Assembly (NCBI GenBank): GCA_037783545.1
Contig: JBBELK010000673.1
Coordinates: forward strand, 124,001-188,000
DNA: 64,000 bases
Direction: 5' to 3'
Source of the DNA: Henricia sp. BOLD:AAB3569
Lineage: Eukaryota; Echinodermata; Asteroidea; Spinulosida; Echinasteridae
A model generated the notes under the pieces. It had not been told where the DNA came from and ran no database searches. It saw only the letters and a list, made by a program, of their open reading frames with translations. The first letter of the stretch is position 1; each line of letters starts with the position of its first letter. Below, piece by piece: positions 8,049 to 19,009 of the stretch. The position numbers and the translations under genes are program-made.

Positions 8049-8163
8049 GGTGAGCCATGGCCCAGTGGTAGATTTGAATCTGAGACTAAAGCAAATTCTC
8101 TCATATCGGACCTTACCCGGGGAGGTTCGACCCCACTGGGTTAACTCGACACTCACCTTTTTT
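8049..8163 (+). promoter_or_regulatory. tRNA-like Pol III module, half A (A box, B box, T6)
   Basis: Internal Pol III promoter signals: A box TGGCCCAGTGG at 8058-8068, B box GGTTCGACCCC at 8124-8134, and a T6 run at 8158-8163 that could terminate transcription. The 109-bp body starts GGTGAG (8049) and ends CTCACC (8157), a 6-bp acceptor-like pairing. CCCAGTGG (8061-8068) also pairs perfectly with CCACTGGG (8133-8140). The body is too long after the T arm to be a normal tRNA, so it is tRNA-derived or tRNA-like rather than a tRNA gene. Copies at the same place in every unit; unit 15 has a G-to-T change that breaks CCACTGGG. No transcription evidence is available. Confidence 0.55.
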
Positions 8164-8410
8164 ACGTTTTTTTTTATTTTACTGAATTATCCGTTTTGAT
8201 ACGGTTTATGTCGAGTTGAACTACAGTTCTCCGTTTTGTTTGTCCTCAATTTTCAACCTCTTTTCTTACAAGTAGTACAGAGTTAGAAATTATGATAATA
8301 CTAATGGGAAACACTATCAACTAATAAAAGTCTTCTTAAAAAGTTACGTGGCGACAATTTAGCACGTATCTAATAAATATATAATTAAGTGTTGTCTTGT
8401 CACATATTGT

Positions 8411-8470
8411 TAAAATCCGATTCCCAACGGTAGCTTTGCTTTGAGTTCAACGCTTTACTAACCGAGCGTA
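8411..8470 (-). other. Degenerate tRNA-like sequence, minus strand, half A
   Basis: Read on the minus strand: GCTCGGTTAGTAAAGCG (A-box-like, 8457-8467) then GGGAATCGGATT (B-box-like, 8414-8425). It faces the forward module, so the two are convergent with about 250 bp between them. The B box departs from the consensus and activity is doubtful. Confidence 0.35.
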
Positions 8471-9131
8471 TTTTTATTTGGTAAGCTATTAATTCGGACT
8501 CTGGTGCCCCTATGTGGTTGTTATACGCATGCGCGACTAAATAACGCTTTGCCCGGCCGAGATGGGCACACTATTAAGAGTGTGACGTTGGGTACCACAC
8601 AGAAAAGGATAATTGGATCAACTTTGAAAAAGCAAATCAATTTAGGGGGGAAATATTTCAGTCTCCCTGAACATGATTTTGCTTAGAGAAACAATGTTTA
8701 ATGTTTGAAAATTCATGTTCATTTTAATTTTCACTCGGTTGGATATTGAAAAGGAAAACGCCACCGAAAACGAAACAGCACCCCTAAAATAGGCACAAAC
8801 CATAGGCAGCCATCATATTTTCTAAAAATTATCCTTCCACTCCAGTGCAAAATAGAGCGCTTTACCCACAATTCTCAAAGTTGCAAGCCCACAGACAAGG
8901 ATATTTGCCAATACCTATTTTCTTTGTATACGTTTATAACCCAAACGTCCGCTGACGACGTTCGTTCATGTCCGAAAATACAAAACTACTGAAAGCCAGT
9001 TTTAGAGGACAAATATTATCGCCGCGCGGTGGCGCTCTGCCTCGGTGACTCATTGAGTAAATAATTATTGCACCACACGTTCATCACATTGGCGGAAGAT
9101 ATTTATCGCAATATTTTACAATATTGTATCG

Positions 9132-9242
9132 GGTGAGCCGTGGCCCAGTGGTTCTGAATTTGAGACTAAAGCACATTCTCCCATCGGACCTTACCCGGGA
9201 AGGGTTCGAACCCACTGCGGTTAATTCGACACTCACCTTTTT
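9132..9242 (+). promoter_or_regulatory. tRNA-like Pol III module, half B (A box, B box, T5)
   Basis: Paralogue of the half-A module. A box TGGCCCAGTGG at 9141-9151, consensus-perfect B box GGTTCGAACCC at 9203-9213, and T5 at 9238-9242. The same GGTGAG/CTCACC terminal pairing brackets it (9132-9137, 9232-9237). Units 3 and 4 have a shorter form with TGGCCCAGTGA and an AAAAAGGTCA stretch. Units 18 and 19 carry a mutated B box (TTCGAGCCC). Confidence 0.58.
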
Positions 9243-9453
9243 CTGTTTAATTACACAGTTTGTCTTAAATGAGGTAGACTAGATCTCCGTTTTGTTATGT
9301 CCTTGATTTTTAACTTCTTTTGTTTTTTTGTTGTTTTTTTACAAAATAGTACAAAGATATAAATACACTGGGCAACATTACAAACTAGTTTACAAGTTTT
9401 CCTGAAAAGGTAAGTGGTGACAAATTCGCACGTGAGTGTTTTCTCGTCGCAGA

Positions 9454-9520
9454 TTGTTAAAATTTGATCCCTATAGCGATCTCCGTGCTGTGAGTTCAAC
9501 GCTTAACCAACTGAGCGCAT
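9454..9520 (-). other. Degenerate tRNA-like sequence, minus strand, half B
   Basis: On the minus strand GCTCAGTTGGTTAAGCG (A-box-like; core at 9506-9516) is followed by GGGATCAAATT (9461-9471) in the B-box position. It is better preserved at the A box than its half-A counterpart and lies just outside the SINE insertion. It is also convergent with the forward module. Confidence 0.4.
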
Positions 9521-9537
9521 TTTGTTTGGTACCAAAT

Positions 9538-9832
9538 TGTTGTTGTTGTTGTTGTTTATTTTATGGCATCTTCGGCAACTAAGGCCCTTTATGCCATCAA
9601 CTATACGGTTTTAGCTTCAACTATACTTTATTATCAACTAGAGATGACGAAGACGGAGTTGCAGTGTTAGAAGTGGGAGAAAAAAACCCAGAGAAATGCC
9701 CCAAGGGAAAACCCACGCGGTCAAGTAGGGACTGCAAACCCAATCCACATACACGCCCCGGATTCGAACCCGGGACGCCAGAGGTGAAAGGCGAGGAAAG
9801 AACCACTACGCCAACCCGCCCGCCCGGCGCCC
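9538..9832 (-). mobile_element. 295-bp tRNA-derived SINE in half B (unit 1 copy)
   Basis: Inserted on the minus strand with a 10-bp duplication GGTACCAAAT at 9528-9537 and 9833-9842; half A has the empty site. The tRNA-like head (about 9752-9828) has a perfect A box (TGGCGTAGTGG, complement at 9803-9813) and B box (GGTTCGAATCC, complement at 9760-9770), and CCTTTCACC suggests a tRNA-Glu(UUC) origin. A central conserved-domain-like body follows, then a (CAA)n tail at 9538-9555. Other copies start at 12555, 15452, 18336, 21337, 24350, 26948, 30353, 33366, 36379, 39392, 42405, 45418, 48431, 51444, 54459, 57472, 60488 and 63506, each 295 bp. Confidence 0.92.
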
Positions 9833-10223
9833 GGTACCAAATAGGACTGTGGTGCCCCCATGTGGTTGTTGTACGCATGGGCGACTTAAGAACGCTTTGT
9901 GGGAGATGCGCACAACTTAGACAACTGTGGCTGCACCAACTTTAAAAAAAAAAAAAAATTGAGGGGGGAAATACTTGCAGTCTCCCTGAACATGATTCTG
10001 CGTAGAGAAACAATATTTAATCTTTGAAAATTCATTTTCATTTTGAAAGCCACCGAGAAAGAACACCCCTAAAATAGGCACAAACCATAGGCAGCCATAT
10101 TTTCTGAAAATTACCTTTCCACTACAGTGCAAAATAGAGCGCTTTTGAAACTTCATTTTACCCAGAATTCTCAGAGTTGCAAGCCCTGCAGCAGAGACAA
10201 GGCTATTTGCCAATACCTATTTT

Positions 10224-13200
10224 CTTTTCCCACGTTAGATCTGGGGTTCCCAAAACGCTTTATCCTCAGATTATTTGAGGGTGTGCAAAAATATTCATGA
10301 GGTCGGCGCGAAGAGCACTAATCTACATGTATATTCCACTTGAAACATGCAATCTACTAAGACACTTATTTCTTAAAAGTCTGTAAGCCAAACGTCTTCT
10401 GACATGACAACGTTCGTTGTCAGAAGAATACGGAAATATATGTTTACAGCACAAACATAATTATCATCGCCACGCGGTGGCGCTCTGCCTCCGTGACTCA
10501 TCGAGTACGAGTATTGCACCGCAGGGTGCACACAAGTAAATAGGGCTCCCATAGGAACCAATTCTAAATGCCCAATTTTCAAAAATCATTTAAAAATACT
10601 CACAACTCTCTCAGCTTCTCAGGACAACAACCAGAATACTCACTGATTTCTCATCTTTTTAATTCTGTCCAATTTTATGGGGGTAATCCGTCACTTTTAT
10701 TCCCTAATTTCCACTTGAAACAAAACTAAGCCTACAACAGTGAAACTTGCTAATCAGACCTGCATCCATTTTGGAACAAAGGCACATACGCTACTGGGCA
10801 AAATAGGGCCACTTTTAGGAGCTACAGTGTCCAAAATGTTTGTAGTTGAAAGAAAAAAATACCCCACATCGCGGCGATAGTCATATTCTACACAAGACCA
10901 CACTCGTTCAGTTCGCAATTCTCTCTAATATAAAAGAATTTGAGGGCATACAAAATATTCATGAGCTCGGCGCACAGATCTTGCCTATTTACTTGGGTGC
11001 ACCCCGCAGTTTCATCACTTCAGCGGACGGTATTTACTGCAATATTTTACATTTTGTTTCGGGTGAGCCATGGCCCAGTGGTAGATTTGAATCTGAGACT
11101 AAAGCAAATTCTCTCATATCGGACCTTACCCGGGGAGGTTCGACCCCACTGGGTTAACTCGACACTCACCTTTTTTACGTTTTTTTTTATTTTACTGAAT
11201 TATCCGTTTTGATACGGTTTATGTCGAGTTGAACTACAGTTCTCCGTTTTGTTTGTCCTCAATTTTCAACCTCTTTTCTTACAAGTAGTACAGAGTTAGA
11301 AATTATGATAATACTAATGGGAAACACTATCAACTAATAAAAGTCTTCTTAAAAAGTTACGTGGCGACAATTTAGCACGTATCTAATAAATATATAATTA
11401 AGTGTTGTCTTGTCACATATTGTTAAAATCCGATTCCCAACGGTAGCTTTGCTTTGAGTTCAACGCTTTACTAACCGAGCGTATTTTTATTTGGTAAGCT
11501 ATTAATTCGGACTCTGGTGCCCCTATGTGGTTGTTATACGCATGCGCGACTAAATAACGCTTTGCCCGGCCGAGATGGGCACACTATTAAGAGTGTGACG
11601 TTGGGTACCACACAGAAAAGGATAATTGGATCAACTTTGAAAAAGCAAATCAATTTAGGGGGGAAATATTTCAGTCTCCCTGAACATGATTTTGCTTAGA
11701 GAAACAATGTTTAATGTTTGAAAATTCATGTTCATTTTAATTTTCACTCGGTTGGATATTGAAAAGGAAAACGCCACCGAAAACGAAACAGCACCCCTAA
11801 AATAGGCACAAACCATAGGCAGCCATCATATTTTCTAAAAATTATCCTTCCACTCCAGTGCAAAATAGAGCGCTTTACCCACAATTCTCAAAGTTGCAAG
11901 CCCACAGACAAGGATATTTGCCAATACCTATTTTCTTTGTATACGTTTATAACCCAAACGTCCGCTGACGACGTTCGTTCATGTCCGAAAATACAAAACT
12001 ACTGAAAGCCAGTTTTAGAGGACAAATATTATCGCCGCGCGGTGGCGCTCTGCCTCGGTGACTCATTGAGTAAATAATTATTGCACCACACGTTCATCAC
12101 ATTGGCGGAAGATATTTATCGCAATATTTTACAATATTGTATCGGGTGAGCCGTGGCCCAGTGGTTCTGAATTTGAGACTAAAGCACATTCTCCCATCGG
12201 ACCTTACCCGGGAAGGGTTCGAACCCACTGCGGTTAATTCGACACTCACCTTTTTCTGTTTAATTACACAGTTTGTCTTAAATGAGGTAGACTAGATCTC
12301 CGTTTTGTTATGTCCTTGATTTTTAACTTCTTTTGTTTTGTTGTTGTTTTTTTACAAAATAGTACAAAGATATAAATACACTGGGCAACATTACAAACTA
12401 GTTTAAAAGTTTTCCTGAAAAGGTAAGTGGTGACAAATTCGCACGTATCTAAGTGTTTTCTCGTCGCAGATTGTTAAAATTTGATCCCTATAGCGATCTC
12501 CGTGCTGTGAGTTCAACGCTTAACCAACTGAGCGCATTTTGTTTGGTACCAAATTGTTGTTGTTGTTGTTGTTTATTTTATGGCATCTTCGGCAACTAAG
12601 GCCCTTTATGCCATCAACTATACGGTTTTAGCTTCAACTATACTTTATTATCAACTAGAGATGACGAAGACGGAGTTGCAGTGTTAGAAGTGGGAGAAAA
12701 AAACCCAGAGAAATGCCCCAAGGGAAAACCCACGCGGTCAAGTAGGGACTGCAAACCCAATCCACATACACGCCCCGGATTCGAACCCGGGACGCCAGAG
12801 GTGAAAGGCGAGGAAAGAACCACTACGCCAACCCGCCCGCCCGGCGCCCGGTACCAAATAGGACTGTGGTGCCCCCATGTGGTTGTTGTACGCATGGGCG
12901 ACTTAAGAACGCTTTGTGGGAGATGCGCACAACTTAGACAACTGTGGCTGCACCAACTTTAAAAAAAAAAAAAAAATTGAGGGGGGAAATACTTGCAGTC
13001 TCCCTGAACATGATTCTGCGTAGAGAAACAATATTTAATCTTTGAAAATTCATTTTCATTTTGAAAGCCACCGAGAAAGAACACCCCTAAAATAGGCACA
13101 AACCATAGGCAGCCATATTTTCTGAAAATTACCTTTCCACTACAGTGCAAAATAGAGCGCTTTTGAAACTTCATTTTACCCAGAATTCTCAGAGTTGCAA

Positions 13201-13241
13201 GCCCTGCAGCAGAGACAAGGCTATTTGCCAATACCTATTTT
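10224..13241 (+). repeat. Satellite unit 2
   Basis: 3018 bp. Foldback element 10524-11004; Pol III-like modules 11062-11170 and 12145-12250; SINE 12555-12849. It has CACGTATCTAAGTG near 12442, the form shared with units 3 and 4, where unit 1 and most others read CACGTGAGTG, plus a shortened TTTTGTTTTGTTG tract near 12331. Confidence 0.95.
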
Positions 13242-16125
13242 CTTTTCCCACGTTAGATCTGGGGTTCCCAAAACGCTTTATCCTCAGATTATTTGAGGGT
13301 GTGCAAAAATATTCATGAGGTCGGCGCGAAGAGCACTAATCTACATGTATATTCCACTTGAAACATGCAATCTACTAAGACACTTATTTCTTAAAAGTCT
13401 GTAAGCCAAACGTCTTCTGACATGACAACGTTCGTTGTCAGAAGAATACGGAAATATATGTTTACAGCACAAACATAATTATCATCGCCACGCGGTGGCG
13501 CTCTGCCTCCGTGACTCATCGAGTACGAGTATTGCACCGCAGGGTGCACACAAGTAAATAGGGCTCCCATAGGAACCAATTCTAAATGCCCAATTTTCAA
13601 AAATCATTTAAAAATACTCACAACTCTCTCAGCTTCTCAGGACAACAACCAGAATACTCACTGATTTCTCATCTTTTTAATTCTGTCCAATTTTATGGGG
13701 GTAATCCGTCACTTTTATTCCCTAATTTCCACTTGAAACAAAACTAAGCCTACAACAGTGAAACTTGCTAATCAGACCTGCATCCATTTTGGAACAAAGG
13801 CACATACGCTACTGGGCAAAATAGGGCCACTTTTAGGAGCTACAGTGTCCAAAATGTTTGTAGTTGAAAGAAAAAAATACCCCACATCGCGGCGATAGTC
13901 ATATTCTACACAAGACCACACTCGTTCAGTTCGCAATTCTCTCTAATATAAAAGAATTTGAGGGCATACAAAATATTCATGAGCTCGGCGCACAGATCTT
14001 GCCTATTTACTTGGGTGCACCCCGCAGTTTCATCACTTCAGCGGACGGTATTTACTGCAATATTTTACATTTTGTTTCGGGTGAGCCATGGCCCAGTGGT
14101 AGATTTGAATCTGAGACTAAAGCAAATTCTCTCATATCGGACCTTACCCGGGGAGGTTCGACCCCACTGGGTTAACTCGACACTCACCTTTTTTACGTTT
14201 TTTTTTATTTTACTGAATTATCCGTTTTGATACGGTTTATGTTGAGTTGAACTACAGTTCTCCGTTTTGTTTGTCCTCAATTTTCAACCTCTTTTCTTAC
14301 AAGTAGTACAGAGTTAGAAATTATGATAATACTAATGGGAAACACTATCAACTAATAAAAGTCTTCTTGAAAAGTTACGTCGCGACAATTTAGCACGTAT
14401 CTAATAAATATATAATTAAGTGTTGTCTTGTCACAGATTAAAATCCGATTCCCAGCGGTCGCTTTGCTTTGAGTTCAACGCTTTACCAACAACTAAGAGT
14501 GTGACGTTGGGTACCACACAGAAAATGATAATTGGATCAACTTTGAAAAAGCAAATAAATTTAGGGGGGAAATATTTCAGTCTCCCTGAACATGATTTTG
14601 CTTAAAGAAACAATGTTTAATGTTTGAAAATTCGTCTCATTTTAATTTTCACTCGGTTGGTTATTGAATAAGAAAACGCCACCGAAAACGAAACACCCCT
14701 AAAATAGGCACAAACCACAGGCAGCCATATTTTCTGAAAATTATCCTTCCACTACAGTGCAAAATAGAGCGCTTTACCCACAATTCTCAAAGTTGCAAGC
14801 CCACAGACAAGGCTATTTGCCAATACCTATTTTCTTATTATACGTTTATAACCCAAACGTCCGCTGACGACGTTCGTTCATGTCCGAAAATACAAAACTA
14901 CTGAAAGCCAGTTTTAGAGGACAAATATTATCGCCGCGCGGTGGCGCTCTGCCTCGGTGACTCATTGAGTAAATAATTATTGCACCACACGTTCATCACA
15001 TTGGCGGAAGATATTTATCGCAATATTTTACAATATTGTATTGGGTGAGCCGTGGCCCAGTGATTCTGAATTTGAGACCGAAGTATCTCCCAGCGGACCT
15101 AAAAAGGTCAGGTTCGAACCCACTGCGGTTAATTCGACACTCACCTTTTATTTTTTTAATTACACAGTTTGTGTTAATTGAGGTAGACTAGATCTCCGTT
15201 TTGTTATGTCCTTGATTTTTAACTTCTTTTGTTTTTTTGTTGTTTTTTTTACAAAATAGTACAAAGATAGAAATACAGTGGGCAACATTACAAACTAGTT
15301 TAAAAGTTTTCCTGAAAAGGTAAGTGGTGACAAATTCGCACGTATCTAAGTGTTTTCTCGTCGCAGATTGTTAAAATTTGATCCCTATAGCGATCTCCGT
15401 GCTGTGAGTTCAACGCTTAACCAACTGAGCGCATTTTGTTTGGTACCAAATTGTTGTTGTTGTTGTTGTTTATTTTATGGCATCTTCGGCAACTAAGGCC
15501 CTTTATGCCATCAACTATACGGTTTTAGCTTCAACTATACTTTATTATCAACTAGAGATGACGAAGAAGGAGTTGCAGTGTTAGAAGTGGGAGAAAAAAA
15601 CCCAGAGAAATGCCCCAAGGGAAAACCCACGCTGTCAAGTAGGGACTGCAATCCCAATCCACATACACGCCCCGGATTCGAACCCGGGACGCCAGAGGTG
15701 AAAGGCGAGGAAAGAACCACTACGCCAACCCGCCCGCCCGGCGCCCGGTACCAAATAGGACTGTGGTGCCCCCATGTGGTTGTTGTACGCATGGGCGACT
15801 TAAGAACGCTTTGTGGGAGATGCGCACAACTTAGACAACTGTGGCTGCACCAACTTTAAAAAAAAAAAAAAATTGAGGGGGGAAATACTTGCAGTCTCCC
15901 TGAACATGATTCTGCGTAGAGAAACAATATTTAATCTTTGAAAATTCATTTTCATTTTGAAAGAACACCCCTAAAATAGGCACAAACCATAGGCAGCCAT
16001 ATTTTCTGAAAATTACCTTTCCACTACAGTGCAAAATAGAGCGCTTTTGAAACTTCATTTTACCCAGAATTCTCAGAGTTGCAAGCCCTGCAGCAGAGAC
16101 AAGGCTATTTGCCAATACCTATTTT
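13242..16125 (+). repeat. Satellite unit 3 (short variant)
   Basis: 2884 bp. Foldback element 13542-14022; modules 14080-14188 and 15044-15145; SINE 15452-15746. Near 14490 the AACCGAGCG...GCCCGGCC...GGGCACACT stretch is missing, leaving CCAACAACTAAGAGTG. It also has CTTGAAAAGTTACGTCGCG, a shorter half-B module and loss of 12 bp (GCCACCGAGAAA) near 15962. Differences are spread over the unit, so this is a distinct lineage rather than one deletion. Confidence 0.95.
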
Positions 16126-19009
16126 CTTTTCCCACGTTAGATCTGGGGTTCCCAAAACGCTTTATCCTCAGATTATTTGAGGGTGTGCAAAAATATTCAT
16201 GAGGTCGGCGCGAAGAGCACTAATCTACATGTATATTCCACTTGAAACATGCAATCTACTAAGACACTTATTTCTTAAAAGTCTGTAAGCCAAACGTCTT
16301 CTGACATGACAACGTTCGTTGTCAGAAGAATACGGAAATATATGTTTACAGCACAAACATAATTATCATCGCCACGCGGTGGCGCTCTGCCTCCGTGACT
16401 CATCGAGTACGAGTATTGCACCGCAGGGTGCACACAAGTAAATAGGGCTCCCATAGGAACCAATTCTAAATGCCCAATTTTCAAAAATCATTTAAAAATA
16501 CTCACAACTCTCTCAACTTCTCAGGACAACAACCAGAATACTCACTGATTTCTCATCTTTTTAATTCTGTTCAATTTTATGGGGGTAATCCGTCACTTTT
16601 ATTCCCTAATTTCCACTTGAAACAAAACTAAGCCTACAACAGTGAAACTTGCTAATCAGACCTGCATCCATTTTGGAACAAAGGCACATACGCTACTGGG
16701 CAAAATAGGGCCACTTTTAGGAGCTACAGTGTCCAAAATGTTTGTAGTTGAAAGAAAAAAATACCCCACATCGCGGCGATAGTCATATTCTACACAAGAC
16801 CACACTCGTTCAGTTCGCAATTCTCTCTAATATAAAAGAATTTGAGGGCATACAAAATATTCATGAGCTCGGCGCACAGATCTTGCCTATTTACTTGGGT
16901 GCACCCCGCAGTTTCATCACTTCAGCGGACGGTATTTACTGCAATATTTTACATTTTGTTTCGGGTGAGCCATGGCCCAGTGGTAGATTTGAATCTGAGA
17001 CTAAAGCAAATTCTCTCATATCGGACCTTACCCGGGGAGGTTCGACCCCACTGGGTTAACTCGACACTCACCTTTTTTACGTTTTTTTTTATTTTACTGA
17101 ATTATCCGTTTTGATACGGTTTATGTTGAGTTGAACTACAGTTCTCCGTTTTGTTTGTCCTCAATTTTCAACCTCTTTTCTTACAAGTAGTACAGAGTTA
17201 GAAATTATGATAATACTAATGGGAAACACTATCAACTAATAAAAGTCTTCTTGAAAAGTTACGTCGCGACAATTTAGCACGTATCTAATAAATATATAAT
17301 TAAGTGTTGTCTTGTCACAGATTAAAATCCGATTCCCAGCGGTCGCTTTGCTTTGAGTTCAACGCTTTACCAACAACTAAGAGTGTGACGTTGGGTACCA
17401 CACAGAAAATGATAATTGGATCAACTTTGAAAAAGCAAATAAATTTAGGGGGGAAATATTTCAGTCTCCCTGAACATGATTTTGCTTAAAGAAACAATGT
17501 TTAATGTTTGAAAATTCGTCTCATTTTAATTTTCACTCGGTTGGTTATTGAATAAGAAAACGCCACCGAAAACGAAACACCCCTAAAATAGGCACAAACC
17601 ACAGGCAGCCATATTTTCTGAAAATTATCCTTCCACTACAGTGCAAAATAGAGCGCTTTACCCACAATTCTCAAAGTTGCAAGCCCACAGACAAGGCTAT
17701 TTGCCAATACCTATTTTCTTATTATACGTTTATAACCCAAACGTCCGCTGACGACGTTCGTTCATGTCCGAAAATACAAAACTACTGAAAGCCAGTTTTA
17801 GAGGACAAATATTATCGCCGCGCGGTGGCGCTCTGCCTCGGTGACTCATTGAGTAAATAATTATTGCACCACACGTTCATCACATTGGCGGAAGATATTT
17901 ATCGCAATATTTTACAATATTGTATTGGGTGAGCCGTGGCCCAGTGATTCTGAATTTGAGACCGAAGTATCTCCCAGCGGACCTAAAAAGGTCAGGTTCG
18001 AACCCACTGCGGTTAATTCGACACTCACCTTTTATTTTTTTAATTACACAGTTTGTGTTAATTGAGGTAGACTAGATCTCCGTTTTGTTATGTCCTTGAT
18101 TTTTAACTTCTTTTGTTTTTTTGTTGGTTTTTTTACAAAATAGTACAAAGATAGAAATACAGTGGGCAACATTACAAACTAGTTTAAAAGTTTTCCTGAA
18201 AAGGTAAGTGGTGACAAATTCGCACGTATCTAAGTGTTTTCTCGTCGCAGATTGTTAAAATTTGATCCCTATAGCGATCTCCGTGCTGTGAGTTCAACGC
18301 TTAACCAACTGAGCGCATTTTGTTTGGTACCAAATTGTTGTTGTTGTTGTTGTTTATTTTATGGCATCTTCGGCAACTAAGGCCCTTTATGCCATCAACT
18401 ATACGGTTTAAGCTTCAACTATACTTTATTATCAACTAGAGATGACGAAGAAGGAGTTGCAGTGTTAGAAGTGGGAGAAAAAAACCCAGAGAAATGCCCC
18501 AAGGGAAAACCCACGCTGTCAAGTAGGGACTGCAAACCCAATCCACATACACGCCCCGGATTCGAACCCGGGACGCCAGAGGTGAAAGGCGAGGAAAGAA
18601 CCACTACGCCAACCCGCCCGCCCGGCGCCCGGTACCAAATAGGACTGTGGTGCCCCCATGTGGTTGTTGTACGCATGGGCGACTTAAGAACGCTTTGTGG
18701 GAGATGCGCACAACTTAGACAACTGTGGCTGCACCAACTTTTAAAAAAAAAAAACATTGAGGGGGGAAATACTTGCAGTCTCCCTGAACATGATTCTGCG
18801 TAGAGAAACAATATTTAATCTTTGAAAATTCATTTTCATTTTGAAAGAACACCCCTAAAATAGGCACAAACCATAGGCAGCCATATTTTCTGAAAATTAC
18901 CTTTCCACTACAGTGCAAAATAGAGCGCTTTTGAAACTTCATTTTACCCAGAATTCTCAGAGTTGCAAGCCCTGCAGCAGAGACAAGGCTATTTGCCAAT
19001 ACCTATTTT
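16126..19009 (+). repeat. Satellite unit 4 (short variant)
   Basis: 2884 bp, nearly the same as unit 3. Foldback element 16426-16906; modules 16964-17072 and 17928-18029; SINE 18336-18630. Private or shared markers: CTCTCAACTTCTC and CTGTTCAATTTT near 16511-16575 and ACGGTTTAAGCTTC near 18402, all of which reappear in unit 7. Confidence 0.95.

Larger units (their letters stand above)
7211..8921 (+). repeat. Half A of the satellite dimer (unit 1)
   Basis: 1711 bp. Without its 481-bp insertion and 4-bp duplication it is 1226 bp and aligns along most of its length with half B: the CGGTGGCGCTCTGCCTC block, ATTGCACC, the Pol III module, TTTGCTTTGAGTTCAACGC, GGTGCCCCTATGTGGTTG, GGGGGGAAATA and ACCCCTAAAATAGGC, in the same order. 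Its first ~150 bp have no counterpart in half B. That segment contains a motif (7258-7300, ATTTGAGGGTGTGC...TTCATGAGGTCGGCGCG) resembling the right interior of the foldback element (7925-7960). Confidence 0.85.
7211..10223 (+). repeat. Satellite unit 1
   Basis: 3013 bp, first unit next to the retrotransposon. Foldback element 7511-7991; forward Pol III-like modules 8049-8157 and 9132-9237; SINE 9538-9832. Private change: CAATTATAAATG near 7546 where most units read CAATTCTAAATG. It serves as the reference for the part-by-part entries. Confidence 0.95.
8922..10223 (+). repeat. Half B of the satellite dimer (unit 1)
   Basis: 1302 bp, or 997 bp without the 295-bp SINE and its 10-bp duplication. 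It is collinear with half A but diverged, with many substitutions and small indels. At the half-A foldback insertion point it keeps an empty site: ATTGCACCACACGTTCATCAC against ATTGCACCGCAGTTTCATCAC in half A once the insertion is removed. Confidence 0.85.

Noticed and set aside
8049..8157. Functional tRNA gene
   Set aside because: About 20 nt separate the T arm from the presumed 3' end, the body is 109 nt, and one T-stem pair is mismatched. Only the promoter-like boxes are convincing.
7833..8199. Recurring frames of 103 and 90 codons in every unit
   Set aside because: They overlap each other in two phases, cross the TIR and the Pol III module, have no recognisable domain, and persist only because units are copies of one another.
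9621..9945. Recurring frames of 85-98 codons on both strands over the SINE
   Set aside because: They are translations of the tRNA-like head and body of the SINE on both strands at once; the apparent Pro/Arg-rich protein comes from the tRNA sequence.
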